DNA from: Brucella pecoris
GTDB lineage: Bacteria; Pseudomonadota; Alphaproteobacteria; Rhizobiales; Rhizobiaceae
Direction of reading: 5' to 3'
Assembly: GCF_006376675.1 (NCBI RefSeq)
Contig: NZ_VEWK01000002.1
Location: forward strand, 558,001 to 622,000
DNA: 64,000 bases
Shown here: positions 24,763 to 34,900 of the stretch, piece after piece
Numbering within the stretch: the stretch's first letter is position 1
Layout: the number at the start of each line of letters is the position of its first letter
The notes under the pieces: model-generated
The model's database searches: none
What the model was told of the DNA's origin: nothing
Seen by the model: only the letters and a program-made list of their open reading frames with translations
Program-made: the position numbers and the translations under genes

Positions 24763-26750
24763 GCTGCGGCCTCCGCTTCTTTCGACGCGGACTTGCGACT
24801 GCGTGACGGTGCGCCCACCCGCAGGCGACGATCTGCCAGCGAAAACAGCGCACCCACCATCATGACAAGGGCGCCATACCAGATGAGCGTCACGTCAGGC
24901 TTCCACCAGATGCGCACCACAACCGATCCATCACCTGGTTCATCTCCAAGCGCGACGTAGACCTGACTGAACCACAGCGTTTTGATGCCTGATTCAGTTG
25001 TCGGCATCTGGCGCGCCGGGAAAAATCGTTTGGACGGTTCGATTTGTCCGAGGGTGCGCGCGCTGGAATCGAGCAAGGTGAAAGTGCCTCGATTTTCGGT
25101 GAAGTTCGAGCCGGTCAATGGGCGGAGGCCCTCAAAGCGAAGCGTATAATCCTGCACCTTGGCTGTGTCGCCCGGACGCATGATCAGCACATTCTCCGTG
25201 CCGAAGGTGGTCACGCTCACAATACCGAGCAGCGTCACGCCAAGCCCGATATGGGCAAGTGCCGTGCCGAAAACCGAACGCGGCAAGCCCTTGAAACGGG
25301 CAAACGCCTTGCCCGCGGAAACCTTGCCGATGCCTGCCTTGAGGACGAGGTCGGTCAGGCTGCCGAAAATCAGCCATGCGGCAAGTCCGATTCCACAGGC
25401 TGCCAGCACCGATTTCGCCGATGTGCTCCACAAAACAATTGCTGCGGCCAGAAGCGAAAGCGCGAAGGCGGCCATCAGCCGTTGCGACACCCCGTAGAGA
25501 TCACCACGCTTCCAGGCAAGCAGCGGTCCGAAGGGAACCGCAAACAGAAGCGGGATCATCAGAGGGCCGAACGTCATGTTGAAGAACGGCGCACCGACGG
25601 AAATCTTGTCACCGGTCATCACTTCCAGCAGCAGCGGATAAAGCGTGCCGATCAGCACGGTCGCGGCAGCAGTCGTCAGGAACAGATTGTTGAAGACAAG
25701 CGCGCCTTCGCGCGAAATCGGATGGAAGATGCCCCCCGCCGTCAGGCTCTGTACGCGAAGTGCGAAAAGCGACAGCGACCCGCCAATGAAGATTGCAAGG
25801 ATCGCCAGGATGAAAAGACCACGTCCCGGATCGGTGGCGAAGCTGTGAACCGAGGTGAGTACCCCGGAGCGAACAAGAAAGGTGCCCAGCAGCGACAGCG
25901 AAAAGGTGAGGATCGCAAGCAGCACGGTCCAGATTTTCAGCGCCGAACGCTTTTCCATCACAAGTGCGGAATGAAGCAGCGCGGTACCAACCAGCCAAGG
26001 CATGAAGGATGCGTTTTCAACCGGGTCCCAGAACCACCAGCCACCCCAGCCAAGCTCGTAATAGGCCCAGTAGGACCCCATCGCGATGCCGCCGGTCAGG
26101 AACATCCAGGCGACCAGTGCCCACGGACGTACCCAACGCGCCCACGCAGCATCGAGACGGCCCTCCAGCAGAGCCGCCACGGCAAAGGAGAAGCACACCG
26201 AAAAACCGACATAGCCGAGATAGAGCAGCGGTGGATGGATCGCGAGGCCGATATCCTGAAGGATTGGGTTAAGGTCACCACCCTCCATCGGAGCCGGGAA
26301 AATGCGGGTAAACGGGTTCGAGGTGAACACGATGAACGCCAGAAAGGCAACGCCGATCCAGCCCTGCACGGCAAGGACATTGGCGCGCAGTGTTTCAGGC
26401 AGATTGCCGGAAAATGCAGCCACCAGCGCACTGAAAAAGGTGAGAATGAACACCCACAGCAGCATTGAGCCTTCGTGATTGCCCCAGACGCCCGTGATCT
26501 TGTAGAGAAGCGGTTTTTGCGAATGCGAGTTCTCGACCACATTCAGAACCGAGAAATCCGACACGACATAGGCATGAATCAGGACTGCCGATGCAAGACA
26601 GATCAGCGCAAAGACAGCAATTGCGGTTGGCGCTGCAACTGACATGAGCTGCGTATCCCGGCGATGCGCGCCGACCGCCGGCACGATCGATTGGATAATC
26701 GACAGGGCCAGTGCCAGAACCAGAGCGAAATGACCGATCTCGACACTCAT
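24759..26750 (-). CDS. ccmF: cytochrome c heme lyase subunit CcmF
   Basis: A 663-residue polytopic inner-membrane protein with the tryptophan-rich WWD domain ([24 protein letters not shown]) that handles heme, and many membrane helices ending with [23 protein letters not shown]. With CcmH and CcmI it ligates heme from CcmE to apocytochrome c in the periplasm. The length is typical. It lies 58 bp downstream of ccmE and overlaps ccmH. The rhizobial name is CycK. Confidence 0.95.
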   Translation of the reverse strand: MSVEIGHFALVLALALSIIQSIVPAVGAHRRDTQLMSVAAPTAIAVFALICLASAVLIHAYVVSDFSVLNVVENSHSQKPLLYKITGVWGNHEGSMLLWVFILTFFSALVAAFSGNLPETLRANVLAVQGWIGVAFLAFIVFTSNPFTRIFPAPMEGGDLNPILQDIGLAIHPPLLYLGYVGFSVCFSFAVAALLEGRLDAAWARWVRPWALVAWMFLTGGIAMGSYWAYYELGWGGWWFWDPVENASFMPWLVGTALLHSALVMEKRSALKIWTVLLAILTFSLSLLGTFLVRSGVLTSVHSFATDPGRGLFILAILAIFIGGSLSLFALRVQSLTAGGIFHPISREGALVFNNLFLTTAAATVLIGTLYPLLLEVMTGDKISVGAPFFNMTFGPLMIPLLFAVPFGPLLAWKRGDLYGVSQRLMAAFALSLLAAAIVLWSTSAKSVLAACGIGLAAWLIFGSLTDLVLKAGIGKVSAGKAFARFKGLPRSVFGTALAHIGLGVTLLGIVSVTTFGTENVLIMRPGDTAKVQDYTLRFEGLRPLTGSNFTENRGTFTLLDSSARTLGQIEPSKRFFPARQMPTTESGIKTLWFSQVYVALGDEPGDGSVVVRIWWKPDVTLIWYGALVMMVGALFSLADRRLRVGAPSRSRKSASKEAEAAA

Positions 26751-26808
26751 CTGCAGTCTCCATTAAGCACCAGCCGGATCATGGGTCCGATACGGGATGC
26801 CCTAATTT

Positions 26809-27306
26809 TTATTTGCCTTCCCAGACGCCCTTTTCCTTCAGGCTGTCGGCAAGGTCCTTGGGAACGTAATTCTCGTCATGCTTCGCCAGCACATTGTCGG
26901 CACGGAACACTCCATCGTCTCCAAAGCGCCCTTCGGCGACCACGCCCTGCCCTTCACGGAAGAGGTCAGGCGGAATACCTTCGAACACGACTTTCACGGT
27001 CTTGATCGTATCGGTCACCGTGAAAAGCAGTTCGCTGCCCTCGCGACTGACGGAACCTTCCTCTACCAGACCGCCGAGACGGAACCGGGAGCCGGAAGCC
27101 ATATCCTGCTCCGTCAGATCGGCAGGCGTACGGAAGAAACGAATATCCTGGCTGAAAGCCATCAGCATCAACCCGACCGCCACAGCCAGAACCACCAGCG
27201 CGCCGCCGATCAGGATCAGGCGCTTCCGTTTTCTCTGGCTGACGGTACGGGCAAAATTGCCGGTCGGTTTCATGCCGCGTGCATTGTCGTCTGCGGTCGC
27301 GCTCAT
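26809..27306 (-). CDS. ccmE: cytochrome c maturation heme chaperone CcmE
   Basis: A 165-residue protein with one N-terminal membrane anchor ([23 protein letters not shown]) and a periplasmic OB-fold. The heme-binding histidine lies in [13 protein letters not shown], the diagnostic HxxxY motif. It takes heme from the CcmABC system and delivers it to CcmFH. It overlaps ccmI by four bases. Also called CycJ. Confidence 0.95.
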   Translation of the reverse strand: MSATADDNARGMKPTGNFARTVSQRKRKRLILIGGALVVLAVAVGLMLMAFSQDIRFFRTPADLTEQDMASGSRFRLGGLVEEGSVSREGSELLFTVTDTIKTVKVVFEGIPPDLFREGQGVVAEGRFGDDGVFRADNVLAKHDENYVPKDLADSLKEKGVWEGK

Positions 27307-28442
27307 TGTTGTGCGTTCCCTGTCTCTAGTCCAAGACCGGCTGCGAAACTTTGAAGGTTCGACCGGCTTTCGCCCTGAAGGGCAGTCATTCCGCGATTGA
27401 AAGCGTCCAGCGCTGCATCGCGGCGGTTGAGGATCATATAGGAGCGCACCAGGCGCTTCCAGCCTTCGACATCCCCGCTATTCTGGCGAAGACTTTCATC
27501 AAGACGTTGAACCATGCCTTCGATCATCGCCTGCCGGTCTTCCGGGCTGAGCGACGAAGCCGCATCGACGTCGTCCGCCGTCGGTCCCTTCGACTGCTGT
27601 TCGCCGCCGGTAGCGGGATCGCGAAGCCGGGCGATAGCCTGTTCGATCTGACCGCGCCACGGCGCATCGGCGGGCGCTTTGTCGAGAAATGCCTGCAGGC
27701 GATTGGCAGCCATATCCATACGACCGTCCTGCATCTCGCCCTGTGCAAGGTAGAATTGCGGGCGAACATCATTCGGTTCGAGCTCGGCGGCTTTCTTGAA
27801 AAAGCCTTCAGCCTCGGCGGTCACAGTACCGCCCGAAGCGGTCGCCAGTGCTTCACCCAACCCCAAAACGCGCGGAAAATTCTCACCGGCGATGCGAATG
27901 GAACTGCGATATGCATTGACTGCATCAGCGGCACGCCCCAGCCGCAAGTAGATCGGCGCCAGCACATCCCATCCGCGCACATCGCCGGGGTTCTGCGCCA
28001 GATGCGCTTCGGCGCGCGCCACCAGCTCATCGACAGAGCCACGATCCGCATTGGCCGAAAGCCGTTCGGCGAGCGGCATGGACGGCATGTCCGGTTTGCC
28101 GAAAAGCGGATAGATACCCCAGGCGATCAGCGGCACGGCGAGCACGGCCAGGAAAGCCAGCAACCGACCCGGTGCAGCCTTGCCTGCGGCCTCGGCTGCT
28201 TCCTTGCCTGACTTCTCAGCATTCAAAATGCGACGTGATATTTCAATGCGCGCCTGTTCGGCGCTCTGCGGATCGATCATGCCCCGCGCAGCATCGGCCT
28301 CGACCTCGCGCAACTGATCCCGATAGACCTCGAGATCGTTCTTTTCAGCGGGCAAGATTGCCTGCTTGCGCCGCGTGAGAGGCAACAAAACAGCCAGAGT
28401 GGCTGCCAATGTCAGTAATGTTGCAATAAGCCAGAATTCCAT
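27303..28442 (-). CDS. ccmI: cytochrome c-type biogenesis protein CcmI
   Basis: A 379-residue protein and first gene of the ccmIEFH operon. Two N-terminal membrane helices (residues 4-23 and about 93-113) enclose a cytoplasmic leucine-zipper-like segment. The periplasmic C-part is made of TPR-type repeats ([31 protein letters not shown] and [27 protein letters not shown]) that bind apocytochromes for the heme lyase. Rhizobial CycH. Its upstream region carries a RIME-like repeat. Confidence 0.92.
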   Translation of the reverse strand: MEFWLIATLLTLAATLAVLLPLTRRKQAILPAEKNDLEVYRDQLREVEADAARGMIDPQSAEQARIEISRRILNAEKSGKEAAEAAGKAAPGRLLAFLAVLAVPLIAWGIYPLFGKPDMPSMPLAERLSANADRGSVDELVARAEAHLAQNPGDVRGWDVLAPIYLRLGRAADAVNAYRSSIRIAGENFPRVLGLGEALATASGGTVTAEAEGFFKKAAELEPNDVRPQFYLAQGEMQDGRMDMAANRLQAFLDKAPADAPWRGQIEQAIARLRDPATGGEQQSKGPTADDVDAASSLSPEDRQAMIEGMVQRLDESLRQNSGDVEGWKRLVRSYMILNRRDAALDAFNRGMTALQGESRSNLQSFAAGLGLETGNAQQ

Positions 28443-28536
28443 GGCTACGACTTAAGCGCAGCCAAGGGAAAAACCAACCACTACCTTCAGTAAGTGAGCG
28501 CCTAGGGCAATTCGCCGCAAAGGCAGGGTTAGGAAT

Positions 28537-28643
28537 TGGAACGCCTTTCAATCTGATTCGATCAAATTGAAAGGCATTCCAATTCTTTGTTTTGGCGCGC
28601 ATCCTGTCCGAAAACTGTCCCGCACTTTTCGGGATGCGCTTTA
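28537..28643. repeat. RIME-like intergenic mosaic repeat, copy 2
   Basis: A first palindrome (CCTTTCAATCTGATTC and GATCAAATTGAAAGG), then a TTTGTTTTGGCGCGC spacer and the CCGAAAACTG...CTTTTCGGGATGCGCT palindrome. The right end TAAAGCGC, read on the minus strand, supplies the stop codon of the lipoprotein gene. Confidence 0.75.
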
Positions 28644-29099
28644 GGTGAGCGGCGTCCAGCTACCGTCCGGATTGCGACATGCCGTTCCACGCGCAGTCTG
28701 CTGTGATCCGCCAATATTGAAGCTGTGCGAATACTGGCGGCAATTCTGCGATCCGACCTGATAGGGCTGCGCCGCGGTCACGTCACCAGAATTCGATCCG
28801 CTGCCGTTCCAGGACACGGCCTTGCCTGCCGGTGAATATTCAAGCGCACGATATTCCGCCTCCAGCGCCTTCTTGCGATCGGCTGCGTTCAACTGATTTG
28901 CAGAGCTGCCGAGAAGGCCGTTGCCGAGCGACGTCAACAGGCTGGTTTCGGGCTTCTGTGCTGATGAACCACCGCCCAGCGAGCCGAGACCAGTTCCCTT
29001 GCCGCCACCCGTTGTGCCGCAGGCAGACAATGCAAGCGACAAGGCGAGCATCATCGAAGTAACTGAAATTGGGTGAGAAAACCTGGATACCATCATCAT
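28641..29099 (-). CDS. 17-kDa-antigen-like surface lipoprotein (RT0821/Lpp0805 type)
   Basis: A 152-residue predicted lipoprotein. The signal sequence ends in a lipobox LALSACGTT. A Gly/Ser-rich spacer is followed by ALEAEYRALEYSPAGKAVSWNGS and the C-terminal domain YQVGSQNCRQYSHSFNIGGSQQTARGTACRNPDGSWTPL, which is the hallmark of this rickettsial 17-kDa-antigen-related family. It probably sits in the outer membrane; its role is unknown. Several adjacent ATG codons make the exact start uncertain by two residues. The stop lies in the RIME repeat end. Confidence 0.82.
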   Translation of the reverse strand: MMMVSRFSHPISVTSMMLALSLALSACGTTGGGKGTGLGSLGGGSSAQKPETSLLTSLGNGLLGSSANQLNAADRKKALEAEYRALEYSPAGKAVSWNGSGSNSGDVTAAQPYQVGSQNCRQYSHSFNIGGSQQTARGTACRNPDGSWTPLT

Positions 29100-29194
29100 A
29101 ACAACCGGCCTTCATAAACAATTAGCATGCACACTATATCTGCATACGGCTTTTCAATTTAATCTTCTAGTTCGCTTTCAGGCAAAAACAATCG

Positions 29195-30496
29195 TCAATC
29201 TTGTGTCAACGGCAACACGACCCGGACACCCAAGCCACCGAACGAACTCTTGCCAAGATGCAGGCTACCGCCATATTCGCGAACAGTGTCCTGTACGATC
29301 GCCAGCCCAAGCCCCGTTCCTGGTTTCGTTTCATCGACACGGCTGCCGCGCTTCAGCGCCGCCTCGATCTTGTCCGATGCCAGACCAGGCCCGTCATCTT
29401 CTATCAGGACTTCAAACTGTCGTTGTTCCCCAGAAGTAGGGGCAAGCCTGATGTTGATACGTTTACGGCCCCATTTACCTGCATTTTCAAGGAGATTGCC
29501 GACCATCTCTTCCAGATCCTCCCGTTCCCCGGCAAAAACCGCGTTGGGCAGGTCATTCCTGAAGGTAACGCTGAAAGCTGGATTGAGTTTCGCGGTCACG
29601 CGCTGCATACGTTCGAGAACCGGGGGCACGGGCGTGCGAAAGACCACGCTGTCCCGTTGTGCCGCGATGCGCGCGCGTTGCAGATAATGCTGGATCTGAA
29701 CCTGCATCGCCTCGCTCTGCTCCTGAACGATGCGCCCGTGTTCGCCACCCATACTCCGCGCCTCGTTGACCAGCACGGAGAGCGGGGTTTTGAGAGAATG
29801 CGCAAGGTTGCCGACCTGCGTTCTCGAACGCTCGACAATGCGGCGATTGTTTTCGATCAGCGCGTTCATTTCACTGGCGAGCGGTGCAATTTCGACAGGC
29901 AGCGAGGCGTCGAGCTTTGACGAGCGTCCCTCGCGAATATCAGCCAACGCCTGGCGCACCTTGTCGAGCGGGCGCAGGCCGAACAGGATCACGGCTGCAT
30001 TGATGAGAATACTCCCGATACCGAAGATCGCCAGATAAGTTGCGAGGCTGGTTCTGAAATCGGATATCTCGTTCAGAACCTCGCTGAGATTGCCCATGAC
30101 GCGAAAGCGCGCCACGCGGTTGGCATTGTCCAGAACCACTTCAGTTTCGACGATGAAAAGCTCCTCGCCGTTAAGGCCCGGCAGGGTGTAGCTACGCATG
30201 AAGGAGCTGTCGAAGGGTGCCTGCGTGATCGGCATTTCCGGAACGAAACGCCCGATCAGCGAGGGCGACTGCAGTTTTCCGGTCAGGTTTGGCGTGACGG
30301 GATCGACTGACCAATACCAGCCGGAGAGCGGACTGGAATAGCGCAACTCACCCAGTTCCGGACGTCCCTGCAACGAGCCCTCGCCCGACGTGCTGACGGC
30401 ACCGACAAGGCTGAAAAGATGGGCGGTCAGCAGGCGTTCGAAATTGCTGCGTGCCGCATCGCCATAAAGCGACCCGATGAAGGTGGCCACCACCAC
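29195..30496 (-). CDS. feuQ: PhoQ-like sensor histidine kinase, FeuQ candidate
   Basis: A 433-residue membrane kinase. The sensor domain is followed by a second transmembrane helix (SLATYLAIFGIGSILINAAVILFGLRP), HAMP, an unusual H-box GNLAHSLKTPLSVLVNEA as in PhoQ-like kinases, and HATPase with NLLENAGKWGRKR, DDGPGL and GTGLGLAIVQD. The track-derived start is near the first membrane helix, so the true N-terminus may lie slightly upstream. It follows the response regulator. FeuPQ of Sinorhizobium controls cyclic glucan export; the equivalence is inferred from layout and the H-box. Confidence 0.7.
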   Translation of the reverse strand: MVVATFIGSLYGDAARSNFERLLTAHLFSLVGAVSTSGEGSLQGRPELGELRYSSPLSGWYWSVDPVTPNLTGKLQSPSLIGRFVPEMPITQAPFDSSFMRSYTLPGLNGEELFIVETEVVLDNANRVARFRVMGNLSEVLNEISDFRTSLATYLAIFGIGSILINAAVILFGLRPLDKVRQALADIREGRSSKLDASLPVEIAPLASEMNALIENNRRIVERSRTQVGNLAHSLKTPLSVLVNEARSMGGEHGRIVQEQSEAMQVQIQHYLQRARIAAQRDSVVFRTPVPPVLERMQRVTAKLNPAFSVTFRNDLPNAVFAGEREDLEEMVGNLLENAGKWGRKRINIRLAPTSGEQRQFEVLIEDDGPGLASDKIEAALKRGSRVDETKPGTGLGLAIVQDTVREYGGSLHLGKSSFGGLGVRVVLPLTQD

Positions 30497-30582
30497 AAGT
30501 GCTACGATGACCCAGATCGTCGAAAGGGTGACAACGCGGACCGCGAGCGAACGAAGAGGAGGAAAGACGCGAAGAAGCTTCT

Positions 30583-31296
30583 TCAGTTGTCGTTGCCTTT
30601 CGTTTCGCCCTCGACCTCCCCTTCGGAGCGGATGCGATAGCCCATGCCGCGCACCGTCTCGATCAGGTCGACACCCATCTTTTTGCGCAGGCGACCGACA
30701 AAGACTTCAATCGTGTTGGAATCGCGATCGAAATCCTGATCATAAAGGTGCTCGACCAGTTCAGTACGCGAGACCACCTCGTCCATATGATGCATCAGAT
30801 AGGATAGGAGCCGGTATTCGTGCGAGGTAAGCTTGAGCGCGACGCCGTTGACACTCGCCTTCGACGTTTTCGTATCGAGATAGAGCGGCCCGCAGACAAG
30901 TTCCGACGAAGCATGTCCCGCGGCACGGCGGATCAGCGCGCGCAGCCGCGCCAGCACTTCCTCGATATGGAAAGGCTTGGCCACATAGTCGTCGGCACCC
31001 GCATCGATACCGGCGACCTTGTCGCTCCAGCGGTCGCGGGCAGTGAGCATTAGAACGGGCATGGTGCGCCCGCTGCGCCGCCAGCGCTCCACGACGCTGA
31101 TGCCGTCCATGCGCGGCAGGCCGATGTCGAGCACCACAGCATCATAAGGCTCGGTATCGCCGAGATAATGTCCTTCTTCGCCGTCATAGGCGCGATCAAC
31201 CACGTAACCGGCCGCAGCCATCGCTTCGGAAAGCTGCCGGTTCAGGTCCTTGTCGTCTTCAACGATCAGGATACGCAAGCGGACATTCTCCCTCAA
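30583..31296 (-). CDS. feuP: PhoP-like response regulator, FeuP candidate
   Basis: A 237-residue OmpR-family regulator. Receiver: VEDDKDLNRQLSEAM, phospho-acceptor in VVLDIGLPRMDG, lysine in DDYVAKPFHIEEVLARL. Winged helix: LTSHEYRLLSYLMHHMDEVVSRTELVEHLYDQDFDRDSNTIEVFVGRLRKKMG then ETVRGMGYRI, characteristic of the PhoP branch. The first codons MRENVRLRILIVEDD may include a short extension. It is preceded by a small secreted protein gene 29 bp upstream and followed by its kinase. Confidence 0.75.
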   Translation of the reverse strand: MRENVRLRILIVEDDKDLNRQLSEAMAAAGYVVDRAYDGEEGHYLGDTEPYDAVVLDIGLPRMDGISVVERWRRSGRTMPVLMLTARDRWSDKVAGIDAGADDYVAKPFHIEEVLARLRALIRRAAGHASSELVCGPLYLDTKTSKASVNGVALKLTSHEYRLLSYLMHHMDEVVSRTELVEHLYDQDFDRDSNTIEVFVGRLRKKMGVDLIETVRGMGYRIRSEGEVEGETKGNDN

Positions 31297-31325
31297 TTCA
31301 TGAAAAACAGCAGTAAATGCCGTTG

Positions 31326-31625
31326 TTATTGAGCGGGAACGGCCACTTCAACGCGGCGCGGACGCTCACCATCACGGCCCGGCACGAGCACGACGACCAC
31401 GCACATGGGGCGGCCGTTCTGAGTCGTGGCGGTTGCCTTGGCAAGCTGGCCGCCCTGCTGGGCAGCCACCTGTTCGCCGACCGCCGCACAATCTCCGGCG
31501 GCAGCGACTATGAGATTGGACTTCTGCGGCGCAGTGATCGGCAAGGCACCGGCATCGACCGGCAGCAAGCCAATACTAACCGCGAGAAGCGCGAAAACTT
31601 TGAGTACAGAGTTCTGTTTCATCAT
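31326..31625 (-). CDS. small periplasmic protein, FeuN-like position
   Basis: A 99-residue exported protein. The signal peptide is clear (MMKQNSVLKVFALLAVSIGLLPVDAGA) and the mature part contains two cysteines (GDCAAVGEQ and RPMCVVVVLVPGRDG), likely a disulfide. It lies directly upstream of a FeuP/FeuQ-like pair. In Sinorhizobium a small periplasmic protein, FeuN, encoded next to feuPQ restrains the kinase. This gene is a positional candidate; I cannot show sequence homology. Confidence 0.6.
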   Translation of the reverse strand: MMKQNSVLKVFALLAVSIGLLPVDAGALPITAPQKSNLIVAAAGDCAAVGEQVAAQQGGQLAKATATTQNGRPMCVVVVLVPGRDGERPRRVEVAVPAQ

Positions 31626-31726
31626 GCCGCCTTATATAGCGCCCGAGAGCTGAACGATGCATGAACAACCATTCGTCTTCCGGGCCCAAAGGAAAATTCA
31701 GCCTCTGACTATCACGCTTTGTGAAA

Positions 31727-31933
31727 TTATGAAATGCGTGAAGTTGCCCCGATACGCCCGATTATCGTAACAATTCCGGCAATTGCGGTCGCCAGTTGCA
31801 GCAGAACATCCGTTAAGGCACCCTGATCGATCACATCGGTCGCCACGCCGAAAATGCCCGCAAGTGAGAGAAATAGCGCGACGAGACCAGCCCAGACCGT
31901 GCGCGAAAGATACCATGATTTATCTGCGTTCAT
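31727..31933 (-). CDS. holin-like small membrane protein at the end of the GTA cluster
   Basis: A 68-residue protein with MNADKSWYLSRTVWAGLVALFLSLAG forming a first hydrophobic helix and LTDVLLQLATAIAGIVTIIGRIGA a second. Small two-helix proteins of this pattern occur next to phage lysis or tail genes and are often annotated as holins. It begins 12 bp after the gp15 stop on the same strand, so it is probably the last gene of the GTA operon. Function is inferred from topology and position only. Confidence 0.6.
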   Translation of the reverse strand: MNADKSWYLSRTVWAGLVALFLSLAGIFGVATDVIDQGALTDVLLQLATAIAGIVTIIGRIGATSRIS

Positions 31934-31945
31934 ATTTTATCCCTA

Positions 31946-34900
31946 TCAGTTGATGGTTGCAGCAACGTCCAGATGCGCAAAATCGCCCGGACCGCTCTTT
32001 GCGCCGATCATTGCGACACGAAACTGGAATGCCGTATTGCCGATATCGACCTGCCTTTCGGCCAATCCATAAATCCATGAAGGCGCCAATGTCTGGGTAC
32101 TTCGTATCAACGTTCCATCCCGCCAGATTTCGATGCGATAGGCCTCACGCTCTTCGCCAAGCGGAATATCCTCGCCAAGCCAGTCGTCGGCATCGATACG
32201 CCCGCGCCTGATCCAGCCAAAAGACAGATCGCCATTCGCCAGCCGCCCCCCCTTCGGATGAACCGGGCTGAGTGGACGTAAGCCGCGCATGCCGCCGCTC
32301 GACCGAACCGTATCGAAATACTCATCCGAAAAAGCCTTGCCAGCCGTTCCCACACGCCAGTTGAGTTCAAGGCTGATTTCTGACGCCTGCAGACCGACAG
32401 AAACAACCGAGCCATCCAGCAATATGAAGGGTGTCTCGGCTTCCTTCAGGACCGACGCGGCCCGCTCTGTCCCAAGCTGTCCGCGCAAGAGACGGCGAAG
32501 CTTCCAGCGGTTGAGACCGATTTCCTCCGCATCCAGAAACTGGAACACTTCCCATTCACCATCAGGTGCTCGCAACAGAGCCGTGTTGGCTCCGTTCAGT
32601 ATCTGCGCCATTGGCCGTGATTGTAGCTCGCCCGAATAAAGCACAACCTCAACGGACTGCCCCTCGATCAAGCGTCCGCTCGGAGCGCCTTCAAGCGGTG
32701 CAGTCAACTCGCCCATGATTGCCCGGTCCTGCACGATGGTGCGTTCCGTGAAACCATCTTCTGAAGGTGACGCGAACACAGCCGCGCCGCGCCATGGCTT
32801 TGCATGACAGGCAATGCGGAATTGTCCGGCTGCCTCCTCCGCGCCGGGCCAGAGCGGCAAATCAATAAGATGAAAGATCGGCTTCATATCGAGAGCCGGG
32901 CCGCCGCCGGGGCTGGTCGGCGTTTTGCCGTGATCGGCAAAGGCGATGTTCGGTGCCAGCGCGATTGCGCGGACAGTGCGGATTTCCCCGTCGTCCAGAC
33001 CCGTGACAACATAGTTGCGCTCGCCGCCCATAATACCAAGCCGTACGCGATCTCCCACGTGAAGCGCGGCCATCGACCATGGCAGCGCAAAATCCACCGA
33101 ACGCCGCTCCGCATAGCGCCGCGCTATCCAGGCTTCGGCGAGCGCCGTTGCCTGCCCCTGTTCCATGACACCGGAAAGGCTCAGCGTTTCCGTGCCCTGC
33201 CCCTCCTCACGGCGGACCGAAGCACCAGTAATCTGGAAATCGCGCAGCGGATCGTTGCAATAAAGCTCCGCCACGGAGGGCAGGTCATCGCGATCTTCGA
33301 TCGTGACCGTGAGCGCTTCCCGGTCATCCGGCTGAACGTAATCAGACAATTCGAGCCCCGCGCCCGCACGCGTGATGCTTTTGAACACGAAGCGCCCAGC
33401 CTGTTCATAACCATGAACGCCAAAGACATTGAGCAGTGGCTCCAGCACGCCCCGCGCGCTCGATGGCTCACTGATGATAAACCCTGAAAGATAGCCATCG
33501 GCACCGGCGCAATCAGCTTCCGGCAAGCCAAAATCCTTGAGGATGCCTGCAATCAGTTCGTCCAGCGATACACCGCTGATGCGCCCGTTCAGCCAATGGC
33601 CGAGACGCCAGTTTTCCGTATCGCCCCACGTGTCGGCAGCCAGCGGGAATTCTGGAAACGGCCTCGTATCCCAAGACCAGAGATAGATGCGATCCTTATC
33701 CAGCATCCGCCCGCCATAGAGCGGGGAAACCGGATTATTGTCCTGCCAGTGGCGATAATGCGCGCGCAGAAAGCGATCCATGCCGATATCCGCGCGTGAC
33801 CCGTTGGAAAAATACGGTGTTGCGTTTTCTGATGATTTCGGGTCAGGGAAAACATTCGGCTGGTTCGGCCCCTTGTCGACTGCGGGACAGCCAAGTTCAG
33901 TGAACCAGAACGGCTTCGACTGCGGTATCCACGCCGTCGGTTGCGCAGCTTCGGCCCCTGCAATGCGGTTATAATGCCGGTTGCTCCACCAGCCTTCGAG
34001 GTCTTTGTAGCGATAGACCCATGGCTTGCCCGCCAGACCATCCGTAATAGGCGAACGCCTGCGGGCCTCGCGGTCTTCGGCATTTGCGTAATACCAGTCA
34101 TAGCCCTCGCCTGACGCGACGTGACCCGCCAAGCCATCCAGATCATAGGCCGTATCGAACCCATCCGGATTGCCATTGTCGAGATCATGATCGCGCCAGT
34201 CGGCAAGCGGCATGTAATTGTCGATACCGATGGCATCGATGGCCGGGTGAGACCATAGCGGGTCAAGATTGAAGAACAGGTCACCGCTGCCATCCTGCGC
34301 CTGATAGCCGAAATATTCCGACCAATCAGCGCCATAGGTGATCCTGCAGCCAGCACCGAGCCTTGCCCGCATTTCGGCGGCCAGCGTGCAGAGATGCGCG
34401 ACGAAGGGAAAACTGTCCTGTCCATTGCGGATGCCGGTGAGCCCACGCAGCTCCGACCCGAGGAGAAAGGCGTCCACGCCCCCCGCCTGTTGGGCCAGCT
34501 CGGCGCAATGGTTGAGGAAGCGGCGATAGCCCCATTGTCCATCGACAAAGGCCTGCACCTGTTCGCCAGCAGCGGGTGTCTTGTCCGGCGAACCGGCGAC
34601 GCCAACGGCAGGATGACAGGTGATGCGCCCGCGCCATGGATAGGCAGGCTGGCCGATGCCGCCATAGGGCGACGACAACTGATTGCCTTCCGGCACATCC
34701 ATCATGATGAAAGGGTATAAAGTTACCTTGAGGCCACGCGCTTTCGCATCGCGAATGGCGGCGATCACGCTTTGATCGGATGGCGTTCCACCATAGGCCG
34801 CCCCCTCGCCGATTCTGGAGATAAGATGCGCGTCGGCTCGCGACACATTTTCTACCTTCCAGACATGGCTCGGCTTGCGGGCTGAAAGCGCGGTAACACC

